Assembly: GCA_019116365.1 (NCBI GenBank)
Contig: DXBT01000007.1
Span: 83,479-147,478 of the forward strand
Reading direction: 5' to 3'
DNA length: 64,000 nucleotides
Source of the DNA: Barnesiella merdipullorum
Lineage (GTDB): Bacteria > Bacteroidota > Bacteroidia > Bacteroidales > Barnesiellaceae
Each line of letters opens with the position of its first letter. Position 1 is the stretch's first letter. The notes under the pieces were generated by a model that ran no database searches, had not been told where the DNA came from, and was given only the letters and a program-made list of their open reading frames with translations. The position numbers were made by a program, and so were the translations under genes. Below are positions 8,672 to 19,208 of the stretch, piece after piece.

Positions 8672-8743
8672 TATCGGAGGCGAGAGAATTTCAACTCTCT
8701 TTTCTCCGTGGGTATATGACACGGAAAATAAGATAAAGACTCT

Positions 8744-10048
8744 ATGCTATATTACAGTACGAACAAAAAAACTTCGCCGGTCTCGCTCCACGATGCAGTG
8801 GTGAGGGGATTGGCGTCGGATAAGGGGCTCTTTATGCCCGAGGTGATTCGCCGGTTTCCGCCGGCTTTTTACCAGAATATGAAGGAGATGACCCTGCGCG
8901 AAATCTCTTTCGTAGTGGCCGAGGCCTTCTTTGGCGAGGATGTCGAGGCCGACAAGTTGAAGGATATCGTTTACGATGCCCTCAACTTTGATATTCCTCT
9001 GGTGCAGGTGGCCGACAACCGGTATTGTCTGGAACTGTTCCACGGGCCCACGATGGCCTTCAAGGATGTGGGTGCCCGCTTCATGGCCCGGTTGCTTGCC
9101 TACTTCAACCGGCAGGAGACCCGCCAGGTCAATGTGCTGGTAGCTACCTCGGGCGATACCGGCAGTGCCGTGGCCAACGGTTTCCTCGACGTGCCCGGCG
9201 TGAAGGTCTTTGTGCTCTATCCGCAGGGTAAGGTGAGCGAGATACAGGAGAAACAGTTTACCACGCTGGGGCACAACATCACGGCCCTGGAGGTGAGCGG
9301 TACTTTTGACGATTGCCAGGCGTTGGTCAAGAGTGCCTTTATGGACCCCGAGCTGAATGAGAAGCTTTACCTCACCTCGGCCAACTCGATCAATGTGGCC
9401 CGTTTCCTGCCCCAGACTTTCTACTATTTCTATGCCTATGCTCAGTTGTGCGGTATGGTCGAGCATCCCGAGCAGGTGGTATTCAGTGTGCCCAGCGGCA
9501 ACTTCGGTAACCTCACGGCCGGGCTTATTGCCAAGCGCATGGGGCTGCCCGTGAAACGTTTCATTGCCGCCAACAACCGCAACGATGTCTTTCTGCAATA
9601 CCTGCGCACGGGAGTCTATACCCCGCGGCCCTCGATTGCCACCATTGCCAATGCCATGGATGTGGGCGACCCCAGCAACTTTGCCCGCATACTCGACTTG
9701 TATGGCCATTCACACGAGGCTATCTGTGCCGATATCAGCGGTATAAGCTATACCGACGACGAGATTCGTCGCACGTTGCACGATACCTTCCATCGCGAGA
9801 AGTACCTGCTCGATCCCCACGGGGCTTGCGGTTACCAGGCTTTGATCGATGGGCTGCAACCGGGCGAGACGGGTATCTGTCTGGGTACCGCTTCGCCAGC
9901 CAAGTTCCTCGATACCGTGAGCGGTGCCGTGGGCGAGACGATTGCCATGCCCGAGAAGTTGCGCAATTTCATGCAGGGCGAGAAGCAGAGTATCCTGATG
10001 CCTGTGGGCTTCAATGCCTTCAAGCACTTCCTGCTCAACCAGCAATAG
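8744..10048 (+). CDS. thrC: Threonine synthase
   Basis: 434 residues; PLP enzyme converting O-phosphohomoserine to threonine. The PLP lysine is in HGPTMAFKDVGARF (K107), and the phosphate-binding loop is in LVATSGDTGSAV. Length matches the long (class II, E. coli-like) threonine synthases. It completes the pathway of thrA and the ApgM-like gene upstream but lies beyond a reversed gene, with its own -7 element at 8664-8671. The roughly 70-base 5' leader contains two short hairpins. Confidence 0.96.
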   Translation: MLYYSTNKKTSPVSLHDAVVRGLASDKGLFMPEVIRRFPPAFYQNMKEMTLREISFVVAEAFFGEDVEADKLKDIVYDALNFDIPLVQVADNRYCLELFHGPTMAFKDVGARFMARLLAYFNRQETRQVNVLVATSGDTGSAVANGFLDVPGVKVFVLYPQGKVSEIQEKQFTTLGHNITALEVSGTFDDCQALVKSAFMDPELNEKLYLTSANSINVARFLPQTFYYFYAYAQLCGMVEHPEQVVFSVPSGNFGNLTAGLIAKRMGLPVKRFIAANNRNDVFLQYLRTGVYTPRPSIATIANAMDVGDPSNFARILDLYGHSHEAICADISGISYTDDEIRRTLHDTFHREKYLLDPHGACGYQALIDGLQPGETGICLGTASPAKFLDTVSGAVGETIAMPEKLRNFMQGEKQSILMPVGFNAFKHFLLNQQ

Positions 10049-10088
10049 AGAGACCGTTTCCTACTGTTGGAGAGTATTTGATAACACG

Positions 10089-10125
10089 AAACCGGCCGGG
10101 TGCCATTGGGCATCTGGCCGGTTTT
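10089..10125. terminator. Bidirectional terminator between thrC and metY
   Basis: AACCGGCC (10090-10097) pairs with GGCCGGTT (10116-10123) around an 18-base loop, followed by TTTTG. It lies between convergent genes. Confidence 0.75.
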
Positions 10126-10159
10126 GTTGTTCTGGGGTTGGGAGTCGCTCGGTGGCCGA

Positions 10160-11446
10160 CTATACCTGGTCGAGCGCCTGCGACAGGTCGGCAATGAGGT
10201 CGTCGATGTGTTCGGTGCCGATCGAGAGGCGTATGGTACCGGGGTAGATGGCCTGTTCGGCTTTCTCGCGGTCGGTAAGCTGGGCGTGTGTGGTCGATGC
10301 CGGGTGGATGACCAGCGATTTCACGTCGGCCACGTTAGCCAGCAGGGAGAAGATTTCGAGGCTGTCGATGAAACGGTGAGCTTCGGCTTCACCACCTTTG
10401 ATATCGAACGTGAATATCGAGCCGGCCCCGTGGGGGAAGTAGCGTTCGTAGAGGGCGTGGTCGGGGTGGTTGGGCAGAGCCGGGTGGTTGACTCGCTCGA
10501 CTTTGGGGTGATGGGCCAGAAAATCGACTATCCGCAGGGCATTCTCGACGTGACGCTCGACGCGTAGCGAGAGGGTTTCGAGTCCTTGCAGCAGCAGGAA
10601 GGCGTTGAAGGGGCTGATGGCGGCACCGGTGTCGCGCAGAATCACGGCTCGGATGCGGGTGACGTAGGCGGCCGGGCCGGCCACGTCGGTAAAGCGGGCT
10701 CCGTGGTAGCTGGGGTCGGGTTCGCTCAGTTGGGGGAACTTGCCCGAGGCGGCCCAGTCGAAGCGTCCCGAGTCGATGATGAGTCCCCCCAGCGAGGTGC
10801 CATGCCCGCCGATGAATTTGGTGGCCGAGTGTACTACGATGTCGGCTCCGTGTTCGATGGGGCGGATGAGGTAGGGGGTGCCGAAGGTGTTGTCGATGAC
10901 AAGGGGGATGCGGTGACGATGGGCTATCTCGGCCACGGCGTCGATATCGATGATGCCCGAATTGGGGTTGCCCAGAGTCTCGATGAAGAGGGCTTTGGTG
11001 TTGGGACGTATGGCCTGCTCGAAGTTCGACAGGTCGGCCGGATCGACAAAGGTGGTGGTCACGCCATAGGCCGGCAGGGTGTGATCGAGCAGGTTGTAGG
11101 TGCCACCGTAGATGGTGTTGGCGGCAACAATGTGGTCGCCCGCCACGGCCAGATTCTGGATGGCGTAGGTGACGGCAGCGGCTCCCGAGGCTACGGCCAG
11201 AGCGGCGACTCCTCCCTCGAGGGCGGCCATCCGTTGCTCGAGTACACTTTGGGTGGGATTGCCCAGGCGACCGTAGATGTTGCCCGGCTCTTTCAGGTCG
11301 AAGCGGGCGGCAGCGTGGGCCGAGTTGGCAAATACATAGGAGGTTGTTTGGTAGATGGGTACGGCGCGGGCGTCGGTGGCGGGATCGGGCTGCTCTTGTC
11401 CTACGTGGAGTTGCAGCGTTTCGAAATGCAATTTCTTCGGGTCCAT
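10160..11446 (-). CDS. metY: O-acetylhomoserine sulfhydrylase (MetY type)
   Basis: 428 residues of the Cys/Met metabolism PLP family. The PLP lysine is in HSATKFIGGHG (K210). The roughly 430-residue length, N-terminal FETLQLHVGQ and IYQTTSYVFANSAHAAARFDL are typical of MetY, which makes homocysteine from O-acetylhomoserine and sulfide; smaller MetB/MetC enzymes are about 380. It draws on the homoserine made by ThrA. A promoter and overlapping palindrome lie immediately upstream, and a divergent Lrp/AsnC gene is a candidate regulator. The exact sulfur donor cannot be read from sequence. Confidence 0.9.
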   Translation of the reverse strand: MDPKKLHFETLQLHVGQEQPDPATDARAVPIYQTTSYVFANSAHAAARFDLKEPGNIYGRLGNPTQSVLEQRMAALEGGVAALAVASGAAAVTYAIQNLAVAGDHIVAANTIYGGTYNLLDHTLPAYGVTTTFVDPADLSNFEQAIRPNTKALFIETLGNPNSGIIDIDAVAEIAHRHRIPLVIDNTFGTPYLIRPIEHGADIVVHSATKFIGGHGTSLGGLIIDSGRFDWAASGKFPQLSEPDPSYHGARFTDVAGPAAYVTRIRAVILRDTGAAISPFNAFLLLQGLETLSLRVERHVENALRIVDFLAHHPKVERVNHPALPNHPDHALYERYFPHGAGSIFTFDIKGGEAEAHRFIDSLEIFSLLANVADVKSLVIHPASTTHAQLTDREKAEQAIYPGTIRLSIGTEHIDDLIADLSQALDQV

Positions 11447-11481
11447 ATTCGGTTCTGTTTTTATCGATGGTGAATAAAATA

Positions 11482-11523
11482 TTTGTACTGTACAAAACTA
11501 CTTATTTGGAAAATAGGGAACAA
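11482..11523 (-). promoter_or_regulatory. metY promoter with overlapping palindromic operator
   Basis: On the minus strand TTG (11521-11523), a 20-base spacer and TAGTTTTG (11493-11500) form a consensus promoter for metY. A perfect 15-base palindrome, TTTGTAC-T-GTACAAA (11482-11496), overlaps the -7 element and the predicted start site. That position suits a repressor operator. The divergently encoded Lrp/AsnC protein is the obvious candidate ligand. Confidence 0.6.
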
Positions 11524-11551
11524 GTAAATCGTATTATATAGAAAATATATC

Positions 11552-11559
11552 TATATTTG
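11552..11559 (+). promoter_or_regulatory. -7 element of the lrp-like gene
   Basis: TATATTTG matches TAnnTTTG, 67 bases upstream of the Lrp/AsnC gene, in the divergent intergenic region shared with metY. Confidence 0.45.
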
Positions 11560-11625
11560 AGCAGATGTTGAGAATGAAACTGATTTTCTAATGCCCGGGA
11601 GTCGCCTCCCGGAGAATAGCTTTCT

Positions 11626-12087
11626 ATGGAGATTCTGGATAAAACCGACTTGCAGATTCTGCGAGTCTTGCAAAACAATTCGCGCCTCACGACCAAGGAG
11701 CTGGCGGCACAGGTGCATCTGTCGCCCACCCCGGTATTCGAGCGAGTGAAGCGCCTCGAGGCCAACGGCTATATCAAGAAGTATGTGGCGGTGCTCGACC
11801 CCGGCAAACTCAACCGGGGATTCGTGGTCTTTTGCAGTGTGAAACTGCGCCGTCTCAACCGTGATATTGCTACCGAGTTTACTCGCATCGTGCGGGAGAT
11901 ACCTGAGGTGACCGAGTGTTACAACATCTCGGGCGACTATGACTATCTGCTCAAGATTCATGCCCCCGACATGAAATATTATCAGGAGTTTATCCTCAAT
12001 GTGCTGGGGACTATCGAGAGCATGGGTTCGCTCATGAGTACTTTTGTGATGGACGAGGTGAAGCACGAGTACGGTATTCCGCTGTGA
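11626..12087 (+). CDS. Lrp/AsnC family transcriptional regulator
   Basis: 153 residues. N-terminal winged HTH: LDKTDLQILRVLQNNSRLTTKELAAQ, with VHLSPTPVFERVKRLE as the recognition region. A C-terminal RAM (ligand-binding) domain includes VTECYNISGDYDYLLKI. Lrp-type proteins sense amino acids and often control an adjacent divergent gene, here metY, whose promoter carries a 15-base palindrome. The effector is unknown; methionine or another amino acid is plausible by location only. Confidence 0.93.
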   Translation: MEILDKTDLQILRVLQNNSRLTTKELAAQVHLSPTPVFERVKRLEANGYIKKYVAVLDPGKLNRGFVVFCSVKLRRLNRDIATEFTRIVREIPEVTECYNISGDYDYLLKIHAPDMKYYQEFILNVLGTIESMGSLMSTFVMDEVKHEYGIPL

Positions 12088-12115
12088 GGTATGGGGATAC
12101 CGGGCGGTTGCGGCG

Positions 12116-13918
<1,803 letters not shown>

Positions 13919-14066
13919 ATCGAATATTCAAGTTCTGTTTTATGCTTGTCGCAATCCCGGGCAACGCGTCGCCTCATTTCCGCAACGCCCCGTTGGCACG
14001 GAGGTTTTGCAGCACGGGCGGCCGGGCTCATGGGCTCTACAAATATACGGTTTTTTGCGCTATTTC

Positions 14067-14549
14067 TTATTCGGGCAGATCGTTTTTCCCGAAGCAGAGC
14101 GGCAGCAGGCCACGTATCGATTCGACGATATAGGTCTCGCGGGTGCCGTAGAGGTAGATGCGTATGGGATAACGGTAGCGCTCTTCGGTCTCGAGTATCA
14201 CCTGGCGACAGGCACCGCAGGGGGCAGTGGGGTGTTCGATGAACTTTCCGCCCGTTTGTGCAGCGATGGCCAGGGCCTCGACGGCACGGTCGGGGTATTG
14301 GGAGTTGGCATAGAAGAGCGTGGTGCGTTCGGCGCAGATTCCCGAGGGGTAGGCCGCATTTTCCTGATTGCTGCCCGAGACCATCACCCCTCCGGCCAGG
14401 CGCACGGCTGCTCCTACCTGGAATCGCGAATAGGGAGCGTAGGAGCGGTTGGAGGCCTCTTTGGCGGCATCGATCAATTTTTTCTCGGCTTCGGTGAGCT
14501 CTTCATACGAGCAAACCATTATCTTTGTGGTGATATTCTTGTTTTCCAT
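14067..14549 (-). CDS. cdd: Cytidine deaminase
   Basis: 160 residues; deaminates cytidine and deoxycytidine in pyrimidine salvage. Zinc-site motifs CAERTTLFYA (C72, catalytic E74) and PCGACRQVI (C111, C114) are intact. The frame is open to 14621, but the ATG at 14549 (MENKNITTK) gives the standard tetrameric-type length. Monocistronic and divergent from the LysM glucosaminidase gene. Confidence 0.95.
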   Translation of the reverse strand: MENKNITTKIMVCSYEELTEAEKKLIDAAKEASNRSYAPYSRFQVGAAVRLAGGVMVSGSNQENAAYPSGICAERTTLFYANSQYPDRAVEALAIAAQTGGKFIEHPTAPCGACRQVILETEERYRYPIRIYLYGTRETYIVESIRGLLPLCFGKNDLPE

Positions 14550-14725
14550 AACTCTAATTAAGGGGTTACTTGCTACTACAAATATAAGGAAAGGCGGGGG
14601 CAAAGACAAATGGGAACTCAAAAATTCGTATCGGGCTGTGCCGGGCTGCTTTCTATATTCTATACAAATATAGCGAAATTTTGGAGAACGGGAATTTTTA
14701 TCGTCTATTTTTAGAATTTACACGT

Positions 14726-15628
14726 ATGATGAAACTTCGAGACCTTGTACTCTTTCTTCTGCTGACTTTTACCCTGGCTCCTCTTGCGGCGCAACACAAA
14801 AACAAAGTTTATCTCGACTACATCGAAAAATATAAATCGCTGGCTATCAAGCATCAGAAACAGTATGGCATACCGGCCAGCATCACGCTGGCGCAGGGAT
14901 TACTCGAGTCGGGGGCCGGCCGCAGCGAACTGGCCCGCAAGTCGAACAACCACTTCGGCATCAAGTGTCACAGTGACTGGAAGGGGAAGCGGGTCTATTA
15001 CGACGACGACCGCAAGGACGACTGCTTCAGAAAGTACAACTCGCCCGAAGACTCTTTTGAGGATCACGCCAAGTTCCTCAAGCGGGCGCGCTATGCTTCG
15101 CTTTTCGAACTGAAGGTGACCGACTACCGGGGCTGGGCCAAGGGGTTGAAAGCGTGTGGCTATGCTACCGACCGGTCGTATGCCAACAAGCTGATACAGA
15201 CTATCGAACTCTATGAACTCTACCAGTATGACCGACAGAGTTTCAAGCCGATACGGGCGCAGGATCTGCCGCCTGTCGTGGTAGAGAATCCGCATGCCGT
15301 CTATCGCTCGTGGGGGCTGCTCTATGTCGAGGCTCGCGATGGCGACTCGCTCGAGTCTATCGCTCAGGAGTTTGGTTTCTCGGCCAAGAAACTGGCCGGC
15401 TATAACGAGATTCCCAAGGACTATCCCCTCGAGACCGGCGATATTGTCTATCTCGAAAAGAAAAAGAAGAAGGCCGAGAAGGGGTATGACTATACTGTGG
15501 TGCGCTCGGGCGACTCGATGCACTCCATTGCCCAGCGTTACGGCATCCGCCTGAAGAACCTCTACAAGATGAACAAGTTGCCCGACGACTATATACCCTC
15601 GGTGGGCGATACGTTGAAGTTGCGGTAG
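14726..15628 (+). CDS. Secreted glucosaminidase with two LysM domains
   Basis: 300 residues. A signal peptide (cleaved near AAQ, residue 23) leads into a FlgJ/LytG-type N-acetylglucosaminidase domain; the predicted catalytic glutamate is E61 in AQGLLESGAGRSELA, with the NNHFGIKCH motif. Two LysM peptidoglycan-binding modules occupy about residues 200-245 and 250-298, separated by a lysine-rich linker. Predicted role: periplasmic trimming of peptidoglycan. The ATG at 14726 is chosen because it starts directly on the signal peptide. Confidence 0.9.
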   Translation: MMKLRDLVLFLLLTFTLAPLAAQHKNKVYLDYIEKYKSLAIKHQKQYGIPASITLAQGLLESGAGRSELARKSNNHFGIKCHSDWKGKRVYYDDDRKDDCFRKYNSPEDSFEDHAKFLKRARYASLFELKVTDYRGWAKGLKACGYATDRSYANKLIQTIELYELYQYDRQSFKPIRAQDLPPVVVENPHAVYRSWGLLYVEARDGDSLESIAQEFGFSAKKLAGYNEIPKDYPLETGDIVYLEKKKKKAEKGYDYTVVRSGDSMHSIAQRYGIRLKNLYKMNKLPDDYIPSVGDTLKLR

Positions 15629-15638
15629 GGGGCCGTCA

Positions 15639-15658
15639 CCCCGCATGCCTATGCGGGG
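15639..15658. repeat. REP-like palindrome
   Basis: CCCCGCAT-GCCT-ATGCGGGG, preceded by GTCA. It is the same family of CCCCGCA/TGCGGGG hairpins seen at 59.8 and 61.1-61.25 kb. It lies between convergent genes and may also aid termination. Confidence 0.5.
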
Positions 15659-15778
15659 GCTTATGACTACAGGCTGTATCTCCCGGATTCCGCATGGGGT
15701 CGGGGAGCAGAATGACTCGATGCCGGCATCGGGGTGTTGAACATGGCCTTTCACATCGAATGTTCCCGTGATAATAAA

Positions 15779-17746
15779 TCAGTACAGATTCCAGGTGATT
15801 GACAGCACTTGGAATTCGGTGCGTCGGTTTATCTGGTTGGCAATCTCCTGATCTTCGGGCGACAGCTTGCTGATGTACTCTTCGGTGAGCACGTCGCCCT
15901 CTTTGAACTGCGGGTATTGCGTGGCCAGTTTCTTGGTGATGGTTTTGGGCTTGCTCTCGCCGTAGCCCTTGGCTTGCAGACGACGGGGGTCGATGCCGGC
16001 TTCGATGAGGTAGTTGACTACCGACTGGGCCCGCCGCTCCGAGAGCCGCTGGTTATACACGTCGCTTCCCTTGTAGTCGGTGTGGGCGCCCAGCTCGATG
16101 GAGACGTTGGGGTTGTCGTCGAGCATCTTTACCAGTTCGTTGAGCGAAGTCTCCGACTCGGGTCGCAGGGTGGCCCGGTCGAAGTCGTAGAAGATATTCT
16201 CGATGAGGATGGGTTTGCTGATGGAGGCGAGCACGAAGTTGACGCCATACTCGGCATCCTTCTCTTCGGCGTCGGAGATAAACTCCTGTTTCGAGTTGAG
16301 GTATCCGCGGCAGGAGGCCAGCATCACATAGTGCACTCCGCGGTCGAGTTTGAACCGGAAGCTGCCATCCTTGCGGGCATACTCTTTTTGGTTCGAGCCG
16401 TCGTTGCCTACGATGCGGATGATGGCGTCGGGCACCGGCTCGTCGTCTTTGTCGAGCACCGTACCGCTTATCCACACGCGTATCGAGGGCAGCTCGAAGC
16501 TGTAAATGTTGTCGTAGCCCCGGCCGTCGCCCCGGTTGGACGAGAAGAAGCCGGTCTCCTCCTCGCCGAAGGTGATGCCGAAGTCGTCGGCCGACGAGTT
16601 GATGGGGTATTTCATGTTTTCGATTTGCCACATGCCCGAGTCGTTCATCCGGGCCTTGAAGATGTCGAGCCCGCCCATGCCGGGGTGGCCGTCGGAGGCG
16701 AAGTAGAGGTCGCCGTTGGCGCGGATGTAGGGAAACATTTCGTCGCTCGGGGTGTTGATTTGCACGCCCAGGTTCTCGAGAGAGCCCTCCTGGTCGGTGA
16801 GCGAGATTCGCCACAGGTCTTTCCCTCCGTATCCACCGGGCATGTCGGAGACAAAATAGAGGTATTCGCCATCGGGCGACACGGCCGGATGGCCGAAGGC
16901 CGAGAGGGTGTCGGCGGTGATTTCGTATTTTTTGGGTACACTCCACTGGGCGCCGGTGCGGGTCGAGGTGTAGATCTCGACCGAAGTGTCGGAGTTGGGT
17001 TCGCGGCGAGCCTTGCTCAGATACATGGTGGTGCCGTCGGGGCTGAAGCTGATGACCCCTTCATCTTCGTCGGTATTGACATCGCCCTCGATGGGCTCGG
17101 GTTTTTGCCAGGCCCCTTGCTCATTTTTCTTGGAGAAATAGATATCGCAGTTTTTGGTACCGGTGATGGCACTCTTGGTTTTGCCCAGCGATTTCTCGGT
17201 CGATGAGGTGAAGTAGATCTGGTCGAAGTCTGTGCCCAGGTACATGGGGGCGAAGTCGCTGCGGCGCGAGTTGAGAATCGTGGCCTTCTTGACCACATAG
17301 CGGGTGGGATTCTCTTTCCATTGTTGAGCCAGGTTGCAGCCCCGTATGCCGTTCTTGGCCAGGGAGCTCTGCGGGTCGGTCTCGAGGTAGGCCTGGTAGT
17401 TTTTGATAGCCTCTTTGTATTTGCCTTCGTACTGTTGGCTGCGGGCCAGGTAGAAGAGGGCCATGCTGTCGGGGTAGTCGTATCGTATGGCATTCTGGTA
17501 GGCTGCCGCGCTGCGGGCCGCCATGTTGATGCGGCGGTAGCACTCACCCATCTTGAAAGCCACCTCGCCGCGCAACTTGCGCTCTTTGCGGGGGTTGGTC
17601 TTGCCATATACTTTACGGTAGGTCTGGGCGGCATCGTAAAACTCGCCCCGGGCGTATTGCTCGTTGGCAACACTTAGCTTTGCTCCCGAGCACGACGCCA
17701 ACACGCCGGCAATAGCCAATCCCCAAAATACCGTCTTTATCTTCAT
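15779..17746 (-). CDS. PorE-like OmpA-family lipoprotein (TPR, PD40 propeller, regulatory domain, OmpA)
   Basis: 655 residues. Lipoprotein signal peptide with lipobox VLASC (C19). Domains in order: TPR repeats (about 25-150), a PD40/WD40-like propeller with repeated SPDG-type motifs (about 170-440; FSPDGTTMYLSKARRE and VSPDGEYLYFVSD), a carboxypeptidase-regulatory-like domain (about 445-530), and a C-terminal OmpA peptidoglycan-binding domain (IELGAHTDYKGSDVYNQRLSERRAQSV). This order matches PorE of the type IX secretion system, but such proteins are numerous in Bacteroidota and also occur without T9SS. The longer frame up to 17971 has no signal sequence, so the start at 17746 is preferred. 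Confidence 0.85.
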   Translation of the reverse strand: MKIKTVFWGLAIAGVLASCSGAKLSVANEQYARGEFYDAAQTYRKVYGKTNPRKERKLRGEVAFKMGECYRRINMAARSAAAYQNAIRYDYPDSMALFYLARSQQYEGKYKEAIKNYQAYLETDPQSSLAKNGIRGCNLAQQWKENPTRYVVKKATILNSRRSDFAPMYLGTDFDQIYFTSSTEKSLGKTKSAITGTKNCDIYFSKKNEQGAWQKPEPIEGDVNTDEDEGVISFSPDGTTMYLSKARREPNSDTSVEIYTSTRTGAQWSVPKKYEITADTLSAFGHPAVSPDGEYLYFVSDMPGGYGGKDLWRISLTDQEGSLENLGVQINTPSDEMFPYIRANGDLYFASDGHPGMGGLDIFKARMNDSGMWQIENMKYPINSSADDFGITFGEEETGFFSSNRGDGRGYDNIYSFELPSIRVWISGTVLDKDDEPVPDAIIRIVGNDGSNQKEYARKDGSFRFKLDRGVHYVMLASCRGYLNSKQEFISDAEEKDAEYGVNFVLASISKPILIENIFYDFDRATLRPESETSLNELVKMLDDNPNVSIELGAHTDYKGSDVYNQRLSERRAQSVVNYLIEAGIDPRRLQAKGYGESKPKTITKKLATQYPQFKEGDVLTEEYISKLSPEDQEIANQINRRTEFQVLSITWNLY

Positions 17747-17876
17747 TCCTTTTTGTCGAGCGACGACAAAACGGCGAGCGACTCCTTGTGGGCCGCCCCG
17801 CTTGTCGCAAGTATCGATACTATTATAGATACGTTTTTTTTGCCGTTTTATTGTGTGGCTGCCGCGACGAATCGTC

Positions 17877-19094
17877 TCAGGGGAGCAGCAGCGAACTGTC
17901 GCCGTAGCTGAGGAACCGGAAGCCGTGTCCCAGAGCGTAGTCGTAAATCTCGCGCCAGCGTCCATTGACAAAGGCCGATACCAGCAGCAACAGGGTGCTT
18001 TGCGGCTGGTGGAAGTTGGTAATTATACCTTGCACGATGTGGTAGTGATAACCCGGTGCGATGATGATTTGTGTGGCGGTGACCAGCCGTTTCATGTCGT
18101 GGCGGTCGAGGTACTCGACGATGAGTCGCAGGGCCTCGCGTGAGTCTATTTCGGGGCTGCCGTCGTAGGGTTGCCATTGGCTCACGACGAGCGACTGGGG
18201 TGTGGCATCGGGATTGGCGGCCAGCATCTTGCCTATGTAGTAGAGGCTCTCGAGGGTGCGCACCGAAGTGGTGCCCACGGCTACCACGCGGCGGTCGGTG
18301 CGGGCCAGGGTGTCGATGAGGTCGCGGTTGACCGAGATATACTCGGTGTGCATCTCGTGCCCTTCGAGGGTCTCGCTCTTGACTGGCTTGAAGGTGCCGG
18401 CACCCACGTGCAGGGTGAGTTCGAGCTCGGGTATTCCCTGTGCCCGGATGGCTTCCAGTACCTCGGGGGTGAAGTGCAGTCCGGCGGTGGGGGCGGCTAC
18501 CGACCCTTCGATTTTGGAGTAAACGGTCTGGTAGGTGGTCTTGTCGCTCTCTTCGGTCTCCCGGTTCAGATAGGGGGGGATGGGCAGTTCGCCGGCCTGG
18601 TCGAGCAGGGCGGCGAAGGTTACCTCGGGGTTGTCCCACGAGAAGCGCACCTCGTAGGCGTTGCCGTGGGGATTACCCCGCTCGGCGGTGAAGTGTGTGG
18701 CCTTGCCGTCGATCACGACCTCTTGCGTGAGGGGACCGCTCTTCCACTTCTTCGAGTTACCGATGAGGCAGAGCCACGAGTAGGAGCCGGTGGACTGGAA
18801 CGACAGGGCATATTCGTGTGGGTCGAGCGGCTCGAGGCAGAATACCTCGATGAGGGCACCAGTCTCTTTGCGAAAGTGCAGACGGGCCTGTATCACCCGG
18901 GTGTTGTTGAATACCAGCAGGCTGTCGGACGGCAGCACTTGGGGCAGGTCGTAGAAGTGATGCTCCTCGATGAGCCCCTGGCGATAGACCAGCAGTTTGG
19001 AGTGGTCGCGTTGCGGGAGGGGAAACTTGGCAATGCGCTCGTCGGGCAGCGGATAATTGAAATCCTCGATGCGAATATCTTGTGTTTTTTGCAT
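17877..19094 (-). CDS. queA: S-adenosylmethionine:tRNA ribosyltransferase-isomerase
   Basis: 405 residues; transfers the ribosyl moiety of SAM to preQ1-tRNA in queuosine synthesis. Clear QueA motifs: FNNTRVIQARL, EGSVAAPTAGLHFT, LTLHVGAGTFKPV, and the C-terminal ITNFHQPQSTLLLLVSAF. The ATG at 19094 (MQKTQDIRIEDFNYPLP) gives the family N-terminus; the longer open frame upstream is unrelated. It lies 130 bases upstream of the OmpA lipoprotein on the same strand. CAAAAATA at 19115-19122 reads TATTTTTG on its strand, a plausible -7 element. Confidence 0.95.
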   Translation of the reverse strand: MQKTQDIRIEDFNYPLPDERIAKFPLPQRDHSKLLVYRQGLIEEHHFYDLPQVLPSDSLLVFNNTRVIQARLHFRKETGALIEVFCLEPLDPHEYALSFQSTGSYSWLCLIGNSKKWKSGPLTQEVVIDGKATHFTAERGNPHGNAYEVRFSWDNPEVTFAALLDQAGELPIPPYLNRETEESDKTTYQTVYSKIEGSVAAPTAGLHFTPEVLEAIRAQGIPELELTLHVGAGTFKPVKSETLEGHEMHTEYISVNRDLIDTLARTDRRVVAVGTTSVRTLESLYYIGKMLAANPDATPQSLVVSQWQPYDGSPEIDSREALRLIVEYLDRHDMKRLVTATQIIIAPGYHYHIVQGIITNFHQPQSTLLLLVSAFVNGRWREIYDYALGHGFRFLSYGDSSLLLP

Positions 19095-19208
19095 AATCTG
19101 TTTTGAATATCGTGCAAAAATAAGCAACTTTGCCGAATATAGTGCGGTTTGCCGCAACGAAATCGCTTGTTGCCGGTGGGCTGCAATAGACTTTAAAACA
19201 ATGGAATT

